A stretch of DNA of 64,000 bases from Amycolatopsis alba DSM 44262 (GCF_000384215.1 NZ_KB913032.1:7339605-7403604), one strand, 5' to 3'; positions 51,108 through 59,935 are shown, counted from the stretch's first letter. Numbers and translations: made by a program. Notes: a model not told the origin generated them from the sequence alone.

Positions 51108-52409
51108 GTGAGAAGCATCCGGAACGGCCTGGTGCTGGCACTGGGCATCACGATGACGGCGTTCGGCCTGGCGGCGTGCGGCGGTGACGACGGCGGCACG
51201 CCCGCCGCGTCGGATCCGAACGCGAAGGTCGAGCTGTCACTGGCGACGTTCACCGAGTTCGGCTACGAGGCGCTCGTTCCCGAGTACGAGCGGCTGCACC
51301 CGAACGTCAAGATCACGCACCGCAAGACCGGCCAGGGCGGGCCGTATCACCAGGATCTGATCACGAAACTGGCGGCGGGTTCCGGCCTCGCCGACGTCAC
51401 TGCGGTCGAGGAAGGGCATCTGTCGAACGTCCTCGACAAGGGCTCGAAGTTCAACGACCTGAACAAGATCGGCCCGGCGGAGGCCTCGCCCGAACGCTGG
51501 CTCGGCTGGAAGTACGACGCGGCCAAGACCAAGGACGGCAAGGTCATCGGCTACGGAACCGACATCGGCCCGCTGGCCATGTGCTACCGCGAGGACATGC
51601 TCGGGGCGGCGGGCCTGCCGACCGATCCCGAAGCGGTCAAACCGTTGTTCGCGACCTGGGACAGCTACTTCGCCGCGGGCGATCAGTACGTCGCCAAGAC
51701 CGGCGGGAAGGCCTGGTTCGACTCGGCGGCGCAGAACTTCAACGCCATGGTCAACCAGCTCCCCACCGGTTACATCGGGCCCGACGACAAGCCGACGCTG
51801 GACTCCAACCAGAGCATCAAGGACGCCTGGACCAAGGTGACCGGCGCTGTCGCGAAAGGACAGTCGGCCAAGCTGACCGCGTTCAGCAACGAATGGAACT
51901 CCGGGTTCAAGCAGGGCGCCTTCGCCACGAAGGTCTGTCCCGCGTGGATGCTCGGCGTGATCGAGGAACACTCCGGTCCGGAGAACGCGGGCAAGTGGGC
52001 GGTCACCGCGGCCTTCCCCGGTGGCGGCGGGAACTGGGGCGGCTCCTACCTCACCGTGCCCACGCAGTCGAAGCATCCGAAGGAGGCGGCCGAACTCGCC
52101 GCCTGGCTGACCGCACCCGAGCAGCAGATCAAGGCGTTCCAGGCGAAGGGCACCTTCCCCAGCCAGGTCAAGGCACTGGAGGACCCCGCGCTGCTGAGCG
52201 AGACCGACGCCTACTTCGGCGGCGCGAAGATCGGCCAGTTGTTCGCCGAGCAGGCCAAGAAGGTCGCCAAACCGCAGTACAAGGGCCCCGGCGACGGTCA
52301 GATCCAAGAGAACGCGTCGAGCCCCGCGCTGCAGGCCGTCGAACAGGGCAAGTCCGCGGACGCGGGCTGGACGCAGCTGCTCGACGCCGCGAAGAAGATC
52401 ACGCGCTGA
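51108..52409 (+). CDS. cebE: Cellobiose/cellotriose-binding lipoprotein CebE
   Basis: 433 residues from GTG 51108; AAGGGAC precedes it. The longer in-frame start at 51033 lies upstream of the CebR box and is rejected. Lipoprotein signal with lipobox LAAC (Cys24). Family-1 binding protein: SLATFTEFGYEALVPEYERLHPNVKI, TDIGPLAMCYREDMLGAAGLP, aromatic residues for sugar stacking such as WGGSYLTVP. With CebF, CebG and the shared ATPase MsiK (not in this window) it imports cello-oligosaccharides. First gene of the ceb operon. Confidence 0.92.
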   Translation: MRSIRNGLVLALGITMTAFGLAACGGDDGGTPAASDPNAKVELSLATFTEFGYEALVPEYERLHPNVKITHRKTGQGGPYHQDLITKLAAGSGLADVTAVEEGHLSNVLDKGSKFNDLNKIGPAEASPERWLGWKYDAAKTKDGKVIGYGTDIGPLAMCYREDMLGAAGLPTDPEAVKPLFATWDSYFAAGDQYVAKTGGKAWFDSAAQNFNAMVNQLPTGYIGPDDKPTLDSNQSIKDAWTKVTGAVAKGQSAKLTAFSNEWNSGFKQGAFATKVCPAWMLGVIEEHSGPENAGKWAVTAAFPGGGGNWGGSYLTVPTQSKHPKEAAELAAWLTAPEQQIKAFQAKGTFPSQVKALEDPALLSETDAYFGGAKIGQLFAEQAKKVAKPQYKGPGDGQIQENASSPALQAVEQGKSADAGWTQLLDAAKKITR

Positions 52410-52412
52410 CCG

Positions 52413-53393
52413 ATGACCGTCGTCGACAAGATCGCGCCGGACGAGCGCCGGGCCGGGGTGCGCACGTCGCCCCGGCCCACCCTCCGCCATCGCCTGAGCC
52501 GGTGGGACGTCAAGGTCTCGCCGTACCTCTACATCGCCCCGTTCTTCCTCGTGTTCGGGATCGTCGGCTTGTTCCCGCTGCTCTACACGGCGTACGTCTC
52601 GCTGTTCAGCTGGGAGGCGGGTGACGACCATCCGGACTTCATCGGGCTGGACAACTTCAAGGAACTGTTCGCCGACACGCAGTTCTGGAACGCGCTCGAG
52701 AACACCGTCAGCATCTTCCTGCTCTCCAGCGTTCCCCAGCTGATCATCGCGGTACTCCTGGCGGCGTTGCTCAGCGCCAGGCTGCGCGGGGCGACCGGCT
52801 GGCGAGTCGGTGTCCTGCTGCCCTACGCCGCCAGCCTGGTGGCGCTCGGGATCATCTTCGCGAACCTGTTCGGGCCGAAGTACGGCCTGGTCAACGGCCT
52901 GCTGCAGACGATCGGACTGGACCCGGTCGAGTGGCAGGCCGGCCGGTTCAGCAGCCATGTCGCGATCGCGATCATGGTGAACTGGCGATGGACCGGGTAC
53001 AACGCGCTGATCGTGCTGGCTGCCATGCAGGCGATTCCGAAAGAGCTGCACGAAGCCGCCCTCATCGACGGAGCGGGCGCGACGCGCCGGTTCCTCGGCA
53101 TCACCCTGCCGTTGCTGAAGCCGACGCTGGTCTTCGTCACCATCACCTCGACGATCGGCGGGCTGCAGATCTTCACCGAGCCCAAACTGTTCGACGCCAT
53201 GCCGGGGTCGAACAACGGCGGCTCGTCCAACCAGTTCCAGACCGTGACGCTGTACCTGTACCAAACGGCCTTCGAGAACTACGAACTCGGCTACGCCTCG
53301 GCGATCGCGTGGGTGCTGTTCGTGATCATCGTGCTGATCGCGCTGGTGAACTTCTTCCTCACCGGCAGGCTCGCGGCGGTGAAGAAGAAATGA
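52413..53393 (+). CDS. cebF: Cello-oligosaccharide ABC permease CebF
   Basis: 326 residues. Six membrane helices with the MalF-type start (SPYLYIAPFFLVFGIVGLFPLLYTAYVSLF) and the EAA loop ELHEAALIDGAGATRRFLGITLPLLKP that docks the ATPase. Three bases separate it from cebE, and its stop overlaps the cebG start (ATGA). Confidence 0.92.
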   Translation: MTVVDKIAPDERRAGVRTSPRPTLRHRLSRWDVKVSPYLYIAPFFLVFGIVGLFPLLYTAYVSLFSWEAGDDHPDFIGLDNFKELFADTQFWNALENTVSIFLLSSVPQLIIAVLLAALLSARLRGATGWRVGVLLPYAASLVALGIIFANLFGPKYGLVNGLLQTIGLDPVEWQAGRFSSHVAIAIMVNWRWTGYNALIVLAAMQAIPKELHEAALIDGAGATRRFLGITLPLLKPTLVFVTITSTIGGLQIFTEPKLFDAMPGSNNGGSSNQFQTVTLYLYQTAFENYELGYASAIAWVLFVIIVLIALVNFFLTGRLAAVKKK

Positions 53394-54235
53394 CCACCAT
53401 CAAGCAAAGTGTTTCGGCGCTGGGAAAACCCCGCCGGGCGACCTACGTCGTGCTCACGATCTTCGTACTGGGCTCGCTTTTCCCGTTCTACTGGTCGTTC
53501 CTGGTGGCCAGCCGGGACAGCGGGATGCTCACCGAGCGGGTCCCGCCGTTCCTGCCCGGCGGGAACTTCTTCGCCAACGCGGCGCGGGTGTTCGACACGG
53601 TGCCGTTCTGGAAGGCGCTCGCGAACAGCCTGATCGTGTCCGGCACGGTCACCCTCACCACGGTGCTGTTCTCGGCGCTGGCCGGGTTCGCGTTCGCCAA
53701 ACTGCGGTTCCGCGGCCGGAACGGGTTGTTCGTGTTCATCGTCGTCACCCTCGCCGTGCCGACCCAGCTGGGCATCATCCCGCTGTTCATGGCGATGTCG
53801 GAGTTCGGCTGGGCGGGCGGGCTGCAATCGGTGATCGTGCCCAACCTGGTGACCGCGTTCGGCGTCTTCTGGATGCGCCAGTACACGCTCGACGCGGTGC
53901 CGTACGAACTGATCGAGGCCGCGCGGGTCGACGGGTGCAGCATGATCCGGACCTTCTGGAACGTCTGCCTTCCCGCGGTCCGCCCGGCGGCGGCGATCCT
54001 GGCGATGTTCACGTTCATGACGTCGTGGAACGACTTCCTCTGGCCACTGGTCGTGCTGGACGCCGGAAACCCCACCGTCCAGCTGGCGCTGGAGAAGCTG
54101 CAGAGCGGCTACTACGTCGACTACTCGCTGGTGCTGGCCGGGACCACGCTGGCCACCATCCCGATCCTCATCGTCTTCCTCCTCCTCGGCCGCCAGATCG
54201 TGGCCGGGATCATGCAAGGTGCCGTGAAAGGGTGA
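53390..54235 (+). CDS. cebG: Cello-oligosaccharide ABC permease CebG
   Basis: 281 residues from ATG 53390. Six helices, MalG-type, with the EAA loop ELIEAARVDGCSMIRTFWNVCLPAVRPA. It pairs with CebF to form the membrane channel. Ends two bases before the beta-glucosidase start. Confidence 0.92.
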   Translation: MTTIKQSVSALGKPRRATYVVLTIFVLGSLFPFYWSFLVASRDSGMLTERVPPFLPGGNFFANAARVFDTVPFWKALANSLIVSGTVTLTTVLFSALAGFAFAKLRFRGRNGLFVFIVVTLAVPTQLGIIPLFMAMSEFGWAGGLQSVIVPNLVTAFGVFWMRQYTLDAVPYELIEAARVDGCSMIRTFWNVCLPAVRPAAAILAMFTFMTSWNDFLWPLVVLDAGNPTVQLALEKLQSGYYVDYSLVLAGTTLATIPILIVFLLLGRQIVAGIMQGAVKG

Positions 54236-54237
54236 CC

Positions 54238-55641
54238 ATGTCCGCTCATCCCGACAGTGTCCGGGCGAAGACCGCGCTGCTGTTCCCGCCCGGATTCGTG
54301 TGGGGCGCAGCCACCGCGGCCTTCCAGGTCGAAGGAGCGACGGCCGCCGACGGCCGCACCGACTCGATCTGGGACGTCTTCGCCCGTCGCCCCGGCGCCG
54401 TCGTCGGCGGCGACACCGGTGAGCCGGGCGCGGACCATTACCGGCGTTACGCCGAGGACGTCGACCTGATGCGGCGGCTCGGGCTCGGCGCGTACCGGTT
54501 TTCCCTGTCGTGGCCGCGGATCCGGCCCGACGGCGGCGCGCCGAATCCGCGGGGGCTCGCGTTCTACGACCGGCTGGTCGACAGGCTTCTCGAAGCCGGT
54601 GTCGAGCCATGGGCGACGCTGTACCACTGGGATCTCCCTCAGGCGCTGGAAGACAAGGGCGGCTGGGCTTCGCGCGAGACCGCGTTCCGGTTCGCCGAGT
54701 ACGCCGAAACGGCGGCGGCACGGCTGGGTGACCGGGTGCCGCGCTGGTCCACCCTGAACGAGCCGTGGTGTGCGGCGATGCTCGGCTACGCGCGCGGGAT
54801 CCACGCTCCCGGCAGGCGGGAACCACAGGCCGCCGTGGCGGCCGCGCACCATCTCCTGCTAGGGCACGGGCTCGCGATGGACGCCCTGCGGCGGCACGCC
54901 CCCGCGGCGTCGTCCGGCGTGACCTTGAACCTGTACCCGGTGTCGGCGGCCAACCCTTCGTCCACTGTGGACGTCGAAGCGGCGCGCCGGGTCGACGGCC
55001 TGCAGAACCGGCTTTTCCTCGACCCCGTGCTTCGCGGCTCCTACCCCGCGGACCTGCTCGCCGACCTCGCCCCCTTGGGGATCGACGAGCTCGTCCGGGA
55101 GGGCGACCTGGCCACGATCGCGGCCCCGGTCGATTGGCTCGGCATCAACTACTACCGCGGCTACCAGGTCGCGGGCACTCCCCTGCCCGGCAGCGAACCG
55201 GCTGGCGCCGACTGGCTGGGCGTCCCCGACGTGCATTTCGTCCCCGACGAGGCCGCGCCGCGCACGGACTCCGGCTGGGAGGTCCAGCCATCGCGGCTCA
55301 CCGAATGCCTGCTGCGGATCCATCGCGAGTACCGGCCGATCCCGTTGTACATCACCGAAAACGGCGCTTCCTATCCGGACGCCCTCATCGGCGGGGACGT
55401 CGCGGACACCGACCGGATCGCCTTCCTCGACTCGCACCTGCGCGCCGCGTACGACGCGATCGAGGCGGGCGTCGACCTGCGCGGGTACTTCTACTGGTCG
55501 CTGCTCGACAACTTCGAGTGGGCCGAGGGGTACGCCAAGCGGTTCGGCCTGGTGCACGTCGACTATGCGACCCAGCGGCGGACGCCGAAGCGGAGCGCGC
55601 TCTGGTACTCCCGTGCGATCAGCCTGAACGGGCTGAGCTGA
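54238..55641 (+). CDS. bglC: GH1 beta-glucosidase BglC
   Basis: 467 residues from ATG 54238 (GTG 54232 also possible). GH1 barrel: N-terminal FVWGAATAAFQVEGA, acid/base Glu175 in TLNEPW, nucleophile Glu374 in LYITENGASY, and WSLLDNFEWAEGY for sugar binding. No signal peptide, so it acts on imported cellobiose in the cytosol, releasing glucose and completing the CebR regulon. A long hairpin follows. Confidence 0.95.
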   Translation: MSAHPDSVRAKTALLFPPGFVWGAATAAFQVEGATAADGRTDSIWDVFARRPGAVVGGDTGEPGADHYRRYAEDVDLMRRLGLGAYRFSLSWPRIRPDGGAPNPRGLAFYDRLVDRLLEAGVEPWATLYHWDLPQALEDKGGWASRETAFRFAEYAETAAARLGDRVPRWSTLNEPWCAAMLGYARGIHAPGRREPQAAVAAAHHLLLGHGLAMDALRRHAPAASSGVTLNLYPVSAANPSSTVDVEAARRVDGLQNRLFLDPVLRGSYPADLLADLAPLGIDELVREGDLATIAAPVDWLGINYYRGYQVAGTPLPGSEPAGADWLGVPDVHFVPDEAAPRTDSGWEVQPSRLTECLLRIHREYRPIPLYITENGASYPDALIGGDVADTDRIAFLDSHLRAAYDAIEAGVDLRGYFYWSLLDNFEWAEGYAKRFGLVHVDYATQRRTPKRSALWYSRAISLNGLS

Positions 55642-55663
55642 CCCGCCTGCCTCGGACCAGCGG

Positions 55664-55711
55664 CAGGAAGGGGTCGTTCAGGGCGTTTTCGTCCTGAACG
55701 ACCCCTTCCTG
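55664..55711. terminator. 19-base hairpin ending the ceb operon
   Basis: Arms 55664-55682 and 55693-55711 (starting CAGGAAGGGGTCG) pair perfectly around a ten-base loop with TTTT. It lies between convergent genes and can serve both strands. No T-run follows on either side. Confidence 0.65.
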
Positions 55712-55715
55712 ACCT

Positions 55716-57038
55716 CTAGTTGCGCGTGCTCGCGGCCTCGGCGGTCGCGAGGTCGACGGCACTCCGGTCCTGACCGTCCGCCCCGGCGGCACGCCGCGCG
55801 AGGGGGCTGTTCACACAGCCCGGCACGTCCGCCACGGAAGAGCAGTTGTCCGGCCGGTTGCCGCTCACCACGGCCCCGTTCGCCAGCGTGACCCGTCCGT
55901 CGAGCGTGTAGATGCCGCCACCGGAACGGGGATACGGGTAGGAGCCCGCCCCCGGCTCACCAACGGCGTTGTCGCTGACCTTCCCGCCGTCGAGCGTGAG
56001 GTTGTCGTAGAACACGCTCACTCCGCCACCCGCACCTCCGGTTCCCGAGCCCCCGGCGTACCCGCCCGGCCCGGCGACCCCGGCGTCACCTCCGCGGCCC
56101 GCGAGATTCTCGGTGATCGAGGTGCCGGTGATGGCCGGCTTCAACAGGACACCCAGCCTGCTCGACGCGAACACGCCGGCGCCCACGCCGCCGTCACCGC
56201 CGGCTCCGGCGCCGCCGCCCACGGGACCTCCCGAACCACCCTGCCCACCGGTCCCGGTGCTGTTGCCGGTGACGTCGCCACCGGTGATCCGCAGGACGGT
56301 GCCGCTGATGACCTCGACACCGCCACCGAAACCGCCGGAGCCACCCCGGCCACCGGGTTTGGCGGCCACGCCATTACCACCCCGGCTACCGGCACCGGTG
56401 GTGTTACCGATGATCCTGCTGCCGGTGATCGTCAGCGTGTTCTGAGCGGAACCGTAGGAGGCGATCCCACCACCGAATCCTCCGTTACCACCACGACCGG
56501 CACTGGCCGTGGCCGTCGCGTCCGCGCCGGGAGCACCCGCGCCGGAGATGTTGCCGGTGATGACGCTGTCGGTGATGGTCAGCGGGCCCCAGTTCTGGAT
56601 TCCGCCGCCCGCCTGTCCCAGGTTTCCGTCCCCGTAGGTGTTGGTTCCGACGCCGTCAGGAGCGTGGCCGCCGGTGATCGTGACCTTGTCGAGCGTCAGA
56701 TCACCCCAATTGGAAATGATCCGGAACTGGGGCGCGTCCTTTGCCCGGCCGATAGTGGCGTGGTTGCCGTTGATACCGAGCTTTCCCTCGATGGAGGGCA
56801 GCCCGGAACTCCAGGTCGTATCGGCGACCGCGGTGAGGGTGTAGACGCAATTCGCGGCCAAGGACAGCGTGTCCGGCGCCGGAGTGGCGTTGGCATCGGC
56901 GACCGCTTGGACCAGCGCGGCCGGATCGCAGGGAACGGCGATTTCGGCGGCTTGCGCGGGCGGAGCGACCAGGGCGAACGCCCCCAGTGCGGTCACCGTG
57001 GTCGCGACTCGTCTTCGGGATCTCGCACTCGGCATCAT
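55716..57038 (-). CDS. Secreted Gly-rich right-handed beta-helix protein
   Basis: 440 residues from the first of two ATGs at 57038, with GGAGGG upstream. Signal peptide 1-30 (RRRVATTVTALGAFALVAPPAQA). The mature part begins CDPAALVQAVADANATPAPDTLSLAANCVYTL and then shows repeating strands (LTLDKVTITGG, LTITDSVITGNISG, LTITGSRIIGNTTG, LRITGGDVTGNSTG, ITGTSITENLAG) separated by GGxGGxGGG turns, as in pectate-lyase or POMP-type helices. No catalytic site recognised. An extracellular structural or adhesive role is likely. Preferred hits would be CSLREAI-type repeat proteins. Confidence 0.8.
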   Translation of the reverse strand: MMPSARSRRRVATTVTALGAFALVAPPAQAAEIAVPCDPAALVQAVADANATPAPDTLSLAANCVYTLTAVADTTWSSGLPSIEGKLGINGNHATIGRAKDAPQFRIISNWGDLTLDKVTITGGHAPDGVGTNTYGDGNLGQAGGGIQNWGPLTITDSVITGNISGAGAPGADATATASAGRGGNGGFGGGIASYGSAQNTLTITGSRIIGNTTGAGSRGGNGVAAKPGGRGGSGGFGGGVEVISGTVLRITGGDVTGNSTGTGGQGGSGGPVGGGAGAGGDGGVGAGVFASSRLGVLLKPAITGTSITENLAGRGGDAGVAGPGGYAGGSGTGGAGGGVSVFYDNLTLDGGKVSDNAVGEPGAGSYPYPRSGGGIYTLDGRVTLANGAVVSGNRPDNCSSVADVPGCVNSPLARRAAGADGQDRSAVDLATAEAASTRN

Positions 57039-57485
57039 GAGAAAAACCCTCCAGGTCAAGGAAATGGGTGGTGACGGATCGCGTGATCTCCCAGTCGCGG
57101 AAACCGTCACCTGACGAACATTAGAAGTGCCGTCACCACCCCTCAATGAATATGATCCACATCACAGATACCGATCATCGGGAATCATTGCGAACAATGG
57201 GAATCAAAACGGAAGTCGTACCGGGCGTCCCGTATTCCTGCCTTTACCGGAGCCGGCGGCAGGGATTCCGGTGGCCCCGCTCCGGCAGGTCTTGTTATGG
57301 TGGGCAGGTAGCCGATCAACGAACGTGGAGACCAGACGTGGCAGGTGAAGACGACATCTCCGGGTGAGCCGGAGTTGCCAGGCCACCGGCGGTAGCGCCG
57401 AAGTGGCCATTTCGTCGTCCCCTCAACGCCACGTCCACCGCGGTGCTGCTTCGATGCGCCCGCTGTCTTTCACGAGGTCATTTCC
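57039..57485 (+). promoter_or_regulatory. Long leader of the ABC-F gene with a possible short upstream frame
   Basis: 447 bases without a convincing gene. An AT-richer part holds CATTG-CGAA-CAATG (57186-57199). A nine-codon frame, GTG 57338 to TGA 57367 (VAGEDDISG), has GGAG eight bases before it and is followed by overlapping stems (GCCGG...CCGGC from 57368; GGCG-GTAG-CGCC) before the ABC-F start. This layout resembles ribosome-mediated attenuation used by antibiotic-resistance ABC-F genes. Inference only. Confidence 0.35.
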
Positions 57486-59105
57486 ATGTCAGACGCTTTC
57501 GTCGTCGTGTCCGCCCTGTCCTTCACCTGGCCGGATGACACCCCGGTCTTCGACGACCTGTCCTTCACCGTGCCCGGTGGCCGCACGGGCCTGGTCGCAC
57601 CCAACGGGGCGGGCAAGAGCACGCTCCTCAAACTGATCGCCGGTGAGCTGCGGCCGGTCTCCGGAACGGTCTCCGCCCAGGGGGTCCTCGGGTATCTGCC
57701 GCAGTCGCTGCCGCTCACCGCCGGGCTGAACGTGGCCGAGGTGCTGGGTATCGCGCCGCAGCTCGCGGCCCTGAGCGCCATCGAGTCCGGCGACGCGAGC
57801 GACGAGCACTTCACCACCATCGGCACCGACTGGGACATCGAGGAACGCACCCGCGCCCAGCTCGACAGGCTCAGCCTCGACGGCATCTCGCTGGACCGGA
57901 GCCTGCGCACGTTGAGCGGCGGGCAGATCATCTCCCTCGGCCTGGCGGCGCAGCTGCTGAAACGGCCCGACATCCTGTTGCTGGACGAACCGACCAACAA
58001 CCTCGACCTCGACGCCCGCCGCAAGCTCTACGGCGTACTCGAAGACTGGTCGGGTTGCCTGCTGCTGGTGAGTCACGACCGGGAACTGCTCGACCGGATG
58101 GACCGGATCGCCGAACTCGACCGCGGCGATCTTCGGTACCACGGCGGGAACTTCACCCAGTACGAAGCGGCGGTCAAGGCCGAGCGGGAGGTCGCCGAAC
58201 GCAACGTCCGCAGCGCCGAGCAAGAGGTCAAACGCGAGAAACGGGAGATGCAGCAGGCTCGCGAGCGGGCCGCCCGGCGAGCGGGCAACGCGGCCCGCAA
58301 CCTCGGCAACGCCGGACTGCCGAAGATCTTCGCCGGCACCATGAAACGCAACGCCCAGGAATCCGCGGGCAAGGCGAACGAGACGCACGCCGCGCGGGTG
58401 AGCGACGCGAAGAACCGTCTCGACGAGGCCGAACGCTCTCTTCGCGACGACCAGAAGATCGCGTTGATCCTGCCGGGTACGAACGTCCCCGCCGGGCGCA
58501 CGATGTTCCACGGCGAGCACCTCCAAGTGCGCTACGGCGACCGGAACGTCTTCGCGGGCGACGGCGTCGACCTGACGATCCGCGGCCCCGAGCGGATCGC
58601 GCTGACCGGTGGCAACGGCACCGGCAAATCGACCCTCCTGCGGGTACTCAACGGCGACCTCGCCCCTGACGGTGGTGTGCTGAAGCGGGCCGAGGGCCGG
58701 ATCGCGTATCTGTCGCAGCGGCTGGACCTGCTGGATCTCGACAAGACCATCGCCGAGAACTTCGCGGCGTTCGCCCCCGGCCTTCCCGAGTCACAACGGA
58801 TGACACTGCTCGCCCGCTTCCTGTTCCGAGGCGCGCGAAGCCAGCTTCCCGTCGGCGTGCTCTCCGGAGGCGAGCGACTGCGAGCCACCCTGGCCTGCGT
58901 CCTGTTCGCCGAGCCCGCCCCGCAGTTGCTGCTGCTGGACGAACCGACGAACAATCTCGACCTGGTCAGCGTCGGACAGCTGGAGAGCGCGCTGGGTGCG
59001 TATCAAGGGGCTTTCGTGGTCGTGAGCCACGATGAGCGGTTCCTGAGCGAGATCAAGGTGGACCGTCGGATTCGGCTGGCCGATGGGGCACTTGTGGAGT
59101 CTTGA
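57486..59105 (+). CDS. ABC-F ribosome-protection-type ATPase
   Basis: 539 residues. Two ATPase domains on one chain without membrane segments: Walker A VAPNGAGKSTLL and TGGNGTGKSTLL, signatures TLSGGQII and LSGGERLR, Walker B LLLDEPTNNLDL in each. A charged linker of about 85 residues (QYEAAVKAEREVAERN...AGNAARNLGNAGLPKIFAGTMKRNAQESAG) is long enough to reach the peptidyl-transferase centre. Many actinobacterial ABC-F proteins of this type free ribosomes from macrolide, lincosamide or similar drugs. Which drug cannot be told. A long leader precedes it. Confidence 0.9.
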   Translation: MSDAFVVVSALSFTWPDDTPVFDDLSFTVPGGRTGLVAPNGAGKSTLLKLIAGELRPVSGTVSAQGVLGYLPQSLPLTAGLNVAEVLGIAPQLAALSAIESGDASDEHFTTIGTDWDIEERTRAQLDRLSLDGISLDRSLRTLSGGQIISLGLAAQLLKRPDILLLDEPTNNLDLDARRKLYGVLEDWSGCLLLVSHDRELLDRMDRIAELDRGDLRYHGGNFTQYEAAVKAEREVAERNVRSAEQEVKREKREMQQARERAARRAGNAARNLGNAGLPKIFAGTMKRNAQESAGKANETHAARVSDAKNRLDEAERSLRDDQKIALILPGTNVPAGRTMFHGEHLQVRYGDRNVFAGDGVDLTIRGPERIALTGGNGTGKSTLLRVLNGDLAPDGGVLKRAEGRIAYLSQRLDLLDLDKTIAENFAAFAPGLPESQRMTLLARFLFRGARSQLPVGVLSGGERLRATLACVLFAEPAPQLLLLDEPTNNLDLVSVGQLESALGAYQGAFVVVSHDERFLSEIKVDRRIRLADGALVES

Positions 59106-59116
59106 TCCTGGAATAC

Positions 59117-59160
59117 GTGAAGGCCCCCTTTATCGCGCTGGGCGCGACAAAGGGGGTCAC
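59117..59160. repeat. Degenerate hairpin after the ABC-F gene
   Basis: GTGAAGGCCCCCTTT...TCGCGC pairs imperfectly with GCGCGA.AAAGGGGGTCAC (59142-59160). Related to the stem at 45901-45959. It lies 12 bases after the ABC-F stop; likely its terminator. Confidence 0.55.
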
Positions 59161-59182
59161 CGATAAACGGTGACGGGCCGAG

Positions 59183-59272
59183 AAAAAGGTCCCGCTTCCG
59201 CTCAGCGAAGGCTGGGGGTTCCTGCGAGCAGAAGCGGGAGTTTGTGGCCGGGGGAACCATCCGTTCCGACAC
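59183..59272 (-). ncRNA. Structured small RNA candidate B (about 90 nt)
   Basis: On the minus strand, from the predicted start near 59272: a 5' hairpin GGAAC-GGATG-GTTCC followed by a C-run, then a 13-base stem (59238-59226 with 59203-59191, CCCGCTTC outer arm) whose loop carries AACCCCC, then TTTTT (59187-59183). This is a complete promoter-RNA-terminator unit with no credible protein. Unit A beside it is related in promoter, stem and loop. C-rich loops recall the actinobacterial 6C RNA; not confirmed. Confidence 0.6.
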
Positions 59273-59278
59273 TCTTTA

Positions 59279-59304
59279 CAACGCAGCACCGTCCGAAATG
59301 TTCC
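59279..59304 (-). promoter_or_regulatory. ECF-type promoter of RNA B
   Basis: GGAACA (59304-59299), 16 bases, GTTG (59282-59279): the SigH/SigR or SigE-type pattern GGAAC...GTT. It belongs to a 49-base block (59256-59304) that is 44/49 identical to 59514-59562. Confidence 0.6.
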
Positions 59305-59354
59305 CCGGCATCGAGCCCGATTCGCTGTGACCCGCGTCAACACACCAATGGGGC

Positions 59355-59530
59355 AAAAGAAAAGACCCGTCCCCGCTCAGCGAAGGCCTGGGGGTTACCT
59401 GCGAGCGGGAACGGGAGCCAAGGTCGGTACGGTGGGCCGCCTCTCGGCGAAAGGCACTACATGGCTCCGGCCGGACCGGTATTCCATGAAGGCGAAGGTT
59501 GAGGCCCGTGGGCACCATCCGTACCGACAC
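59355..59530 (-). ncRNA. Structured small RNA candidate A (about 175 nt)
   Basis: Minus strand, predicted start near 59530. The 5' end GTCGGTACGG (59528-59519) is exactly complementary to CCGTACCGAC (59432-59423), closing a domain of about 85 bases. Then comes the same terminator stem as in RNA B (59415-59403 with 59378-59366) with C-rich loop TAACCCCCAGG, and TCTTTTCTTTT. Compared with B, two stem pairs change on both sides (C-G to T-A and T-A to C-G), which supports a conserved structure. Confidence 0.6.
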
Positions 59531-59536
59531 TCTCTA

Positions 59537-59562
59537 CAACGCACCACCGCGCGAAATGTTCC
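59537..59562 (-). promoter_or_regulatory. ECF-type promoter of RNA A
   Basis: GGAACA (59562-59557), 16 bases, GTTG (59540-59537), same spacing as at 59279-59304. Confidence 0.6.
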
Positions 59563-59590
59563 GCAGCGCGATAGTGACGCACGTCAAAGG

Positions 59591-59935
59591 TCAGCACGGC
59601 GGCGGAACCAGGTCGACCAGTTCTTCGGGAGCGGACAACCGCCAAGCCTCGTAGACCAATTCGGTCAGCTCGTCGGATTCGAGGCCGTCGAGATGGACCA
59701 CCACCCAGCCGAATCCCCCTGCCGTGAACTGCACCTCGAAGACATCGGGCCGTTCGGCCACGAGTGCTTCCTGTTCGGAGAGCGTCTGCTTCAAACCGAC
59801 GGTCTGCGTTCGCGGCCAGTAGTACCCGAACCGCTTCCCGCGCACGCTGAACGACTCCCACTCCTTCGCGTCGGAGCGCTCGACGTCGGCGAGCGCCTCC
59901 AGCATCCGGTGGAACTCGTCACTCGACACACCCAT
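59591..59935 (-). CDS. MmcQ/YjbR-family DNA-binding-fold protein
   Basis: 114 residues from ATG 59935 (GTG 59941 also in frame). The CyaY-like alpha/beta fold is seen in SSDEFHRMLEALADVERSDAKEWESFSVRGKRFGYYWPRTQTVGLK, EQEALVAERPDVFEVQFTAGGFGWVVVHL and ELTELVYEAWRLSAPEELV. The family is widespread in actinobacteria and of unknown biochemical role. Small RNA unit A begins about 30 bases past its stop on the same strand. Confidence 0.85.
   Translation of the reverse strand: MGVSSDEFHRMLEALADVERSDAKEWESFSVRGKRFGYYWPRTQTVGLKQTLSEQEALVAERPDVFEVQFTAGGFGWVVVHLDGLESDELTELVYEAWRLSAPEELVDLVPPPC

Noticed and set aside
57127..57367. Two overlapping 73-residue frames before the ABC-F gene
   Set aside because: Low-complexity, no ribosome site, no recognisable domain; only the short frame at 57338 is kept as a speculative leader element.
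59003..59530. Minus-strand frames of 84-96 residues over the RNA pair
   Set aside because: Frames differ between the two units, end at unrelated places and ignore the compensatory stem changes; RNA structure explains the conservation better.
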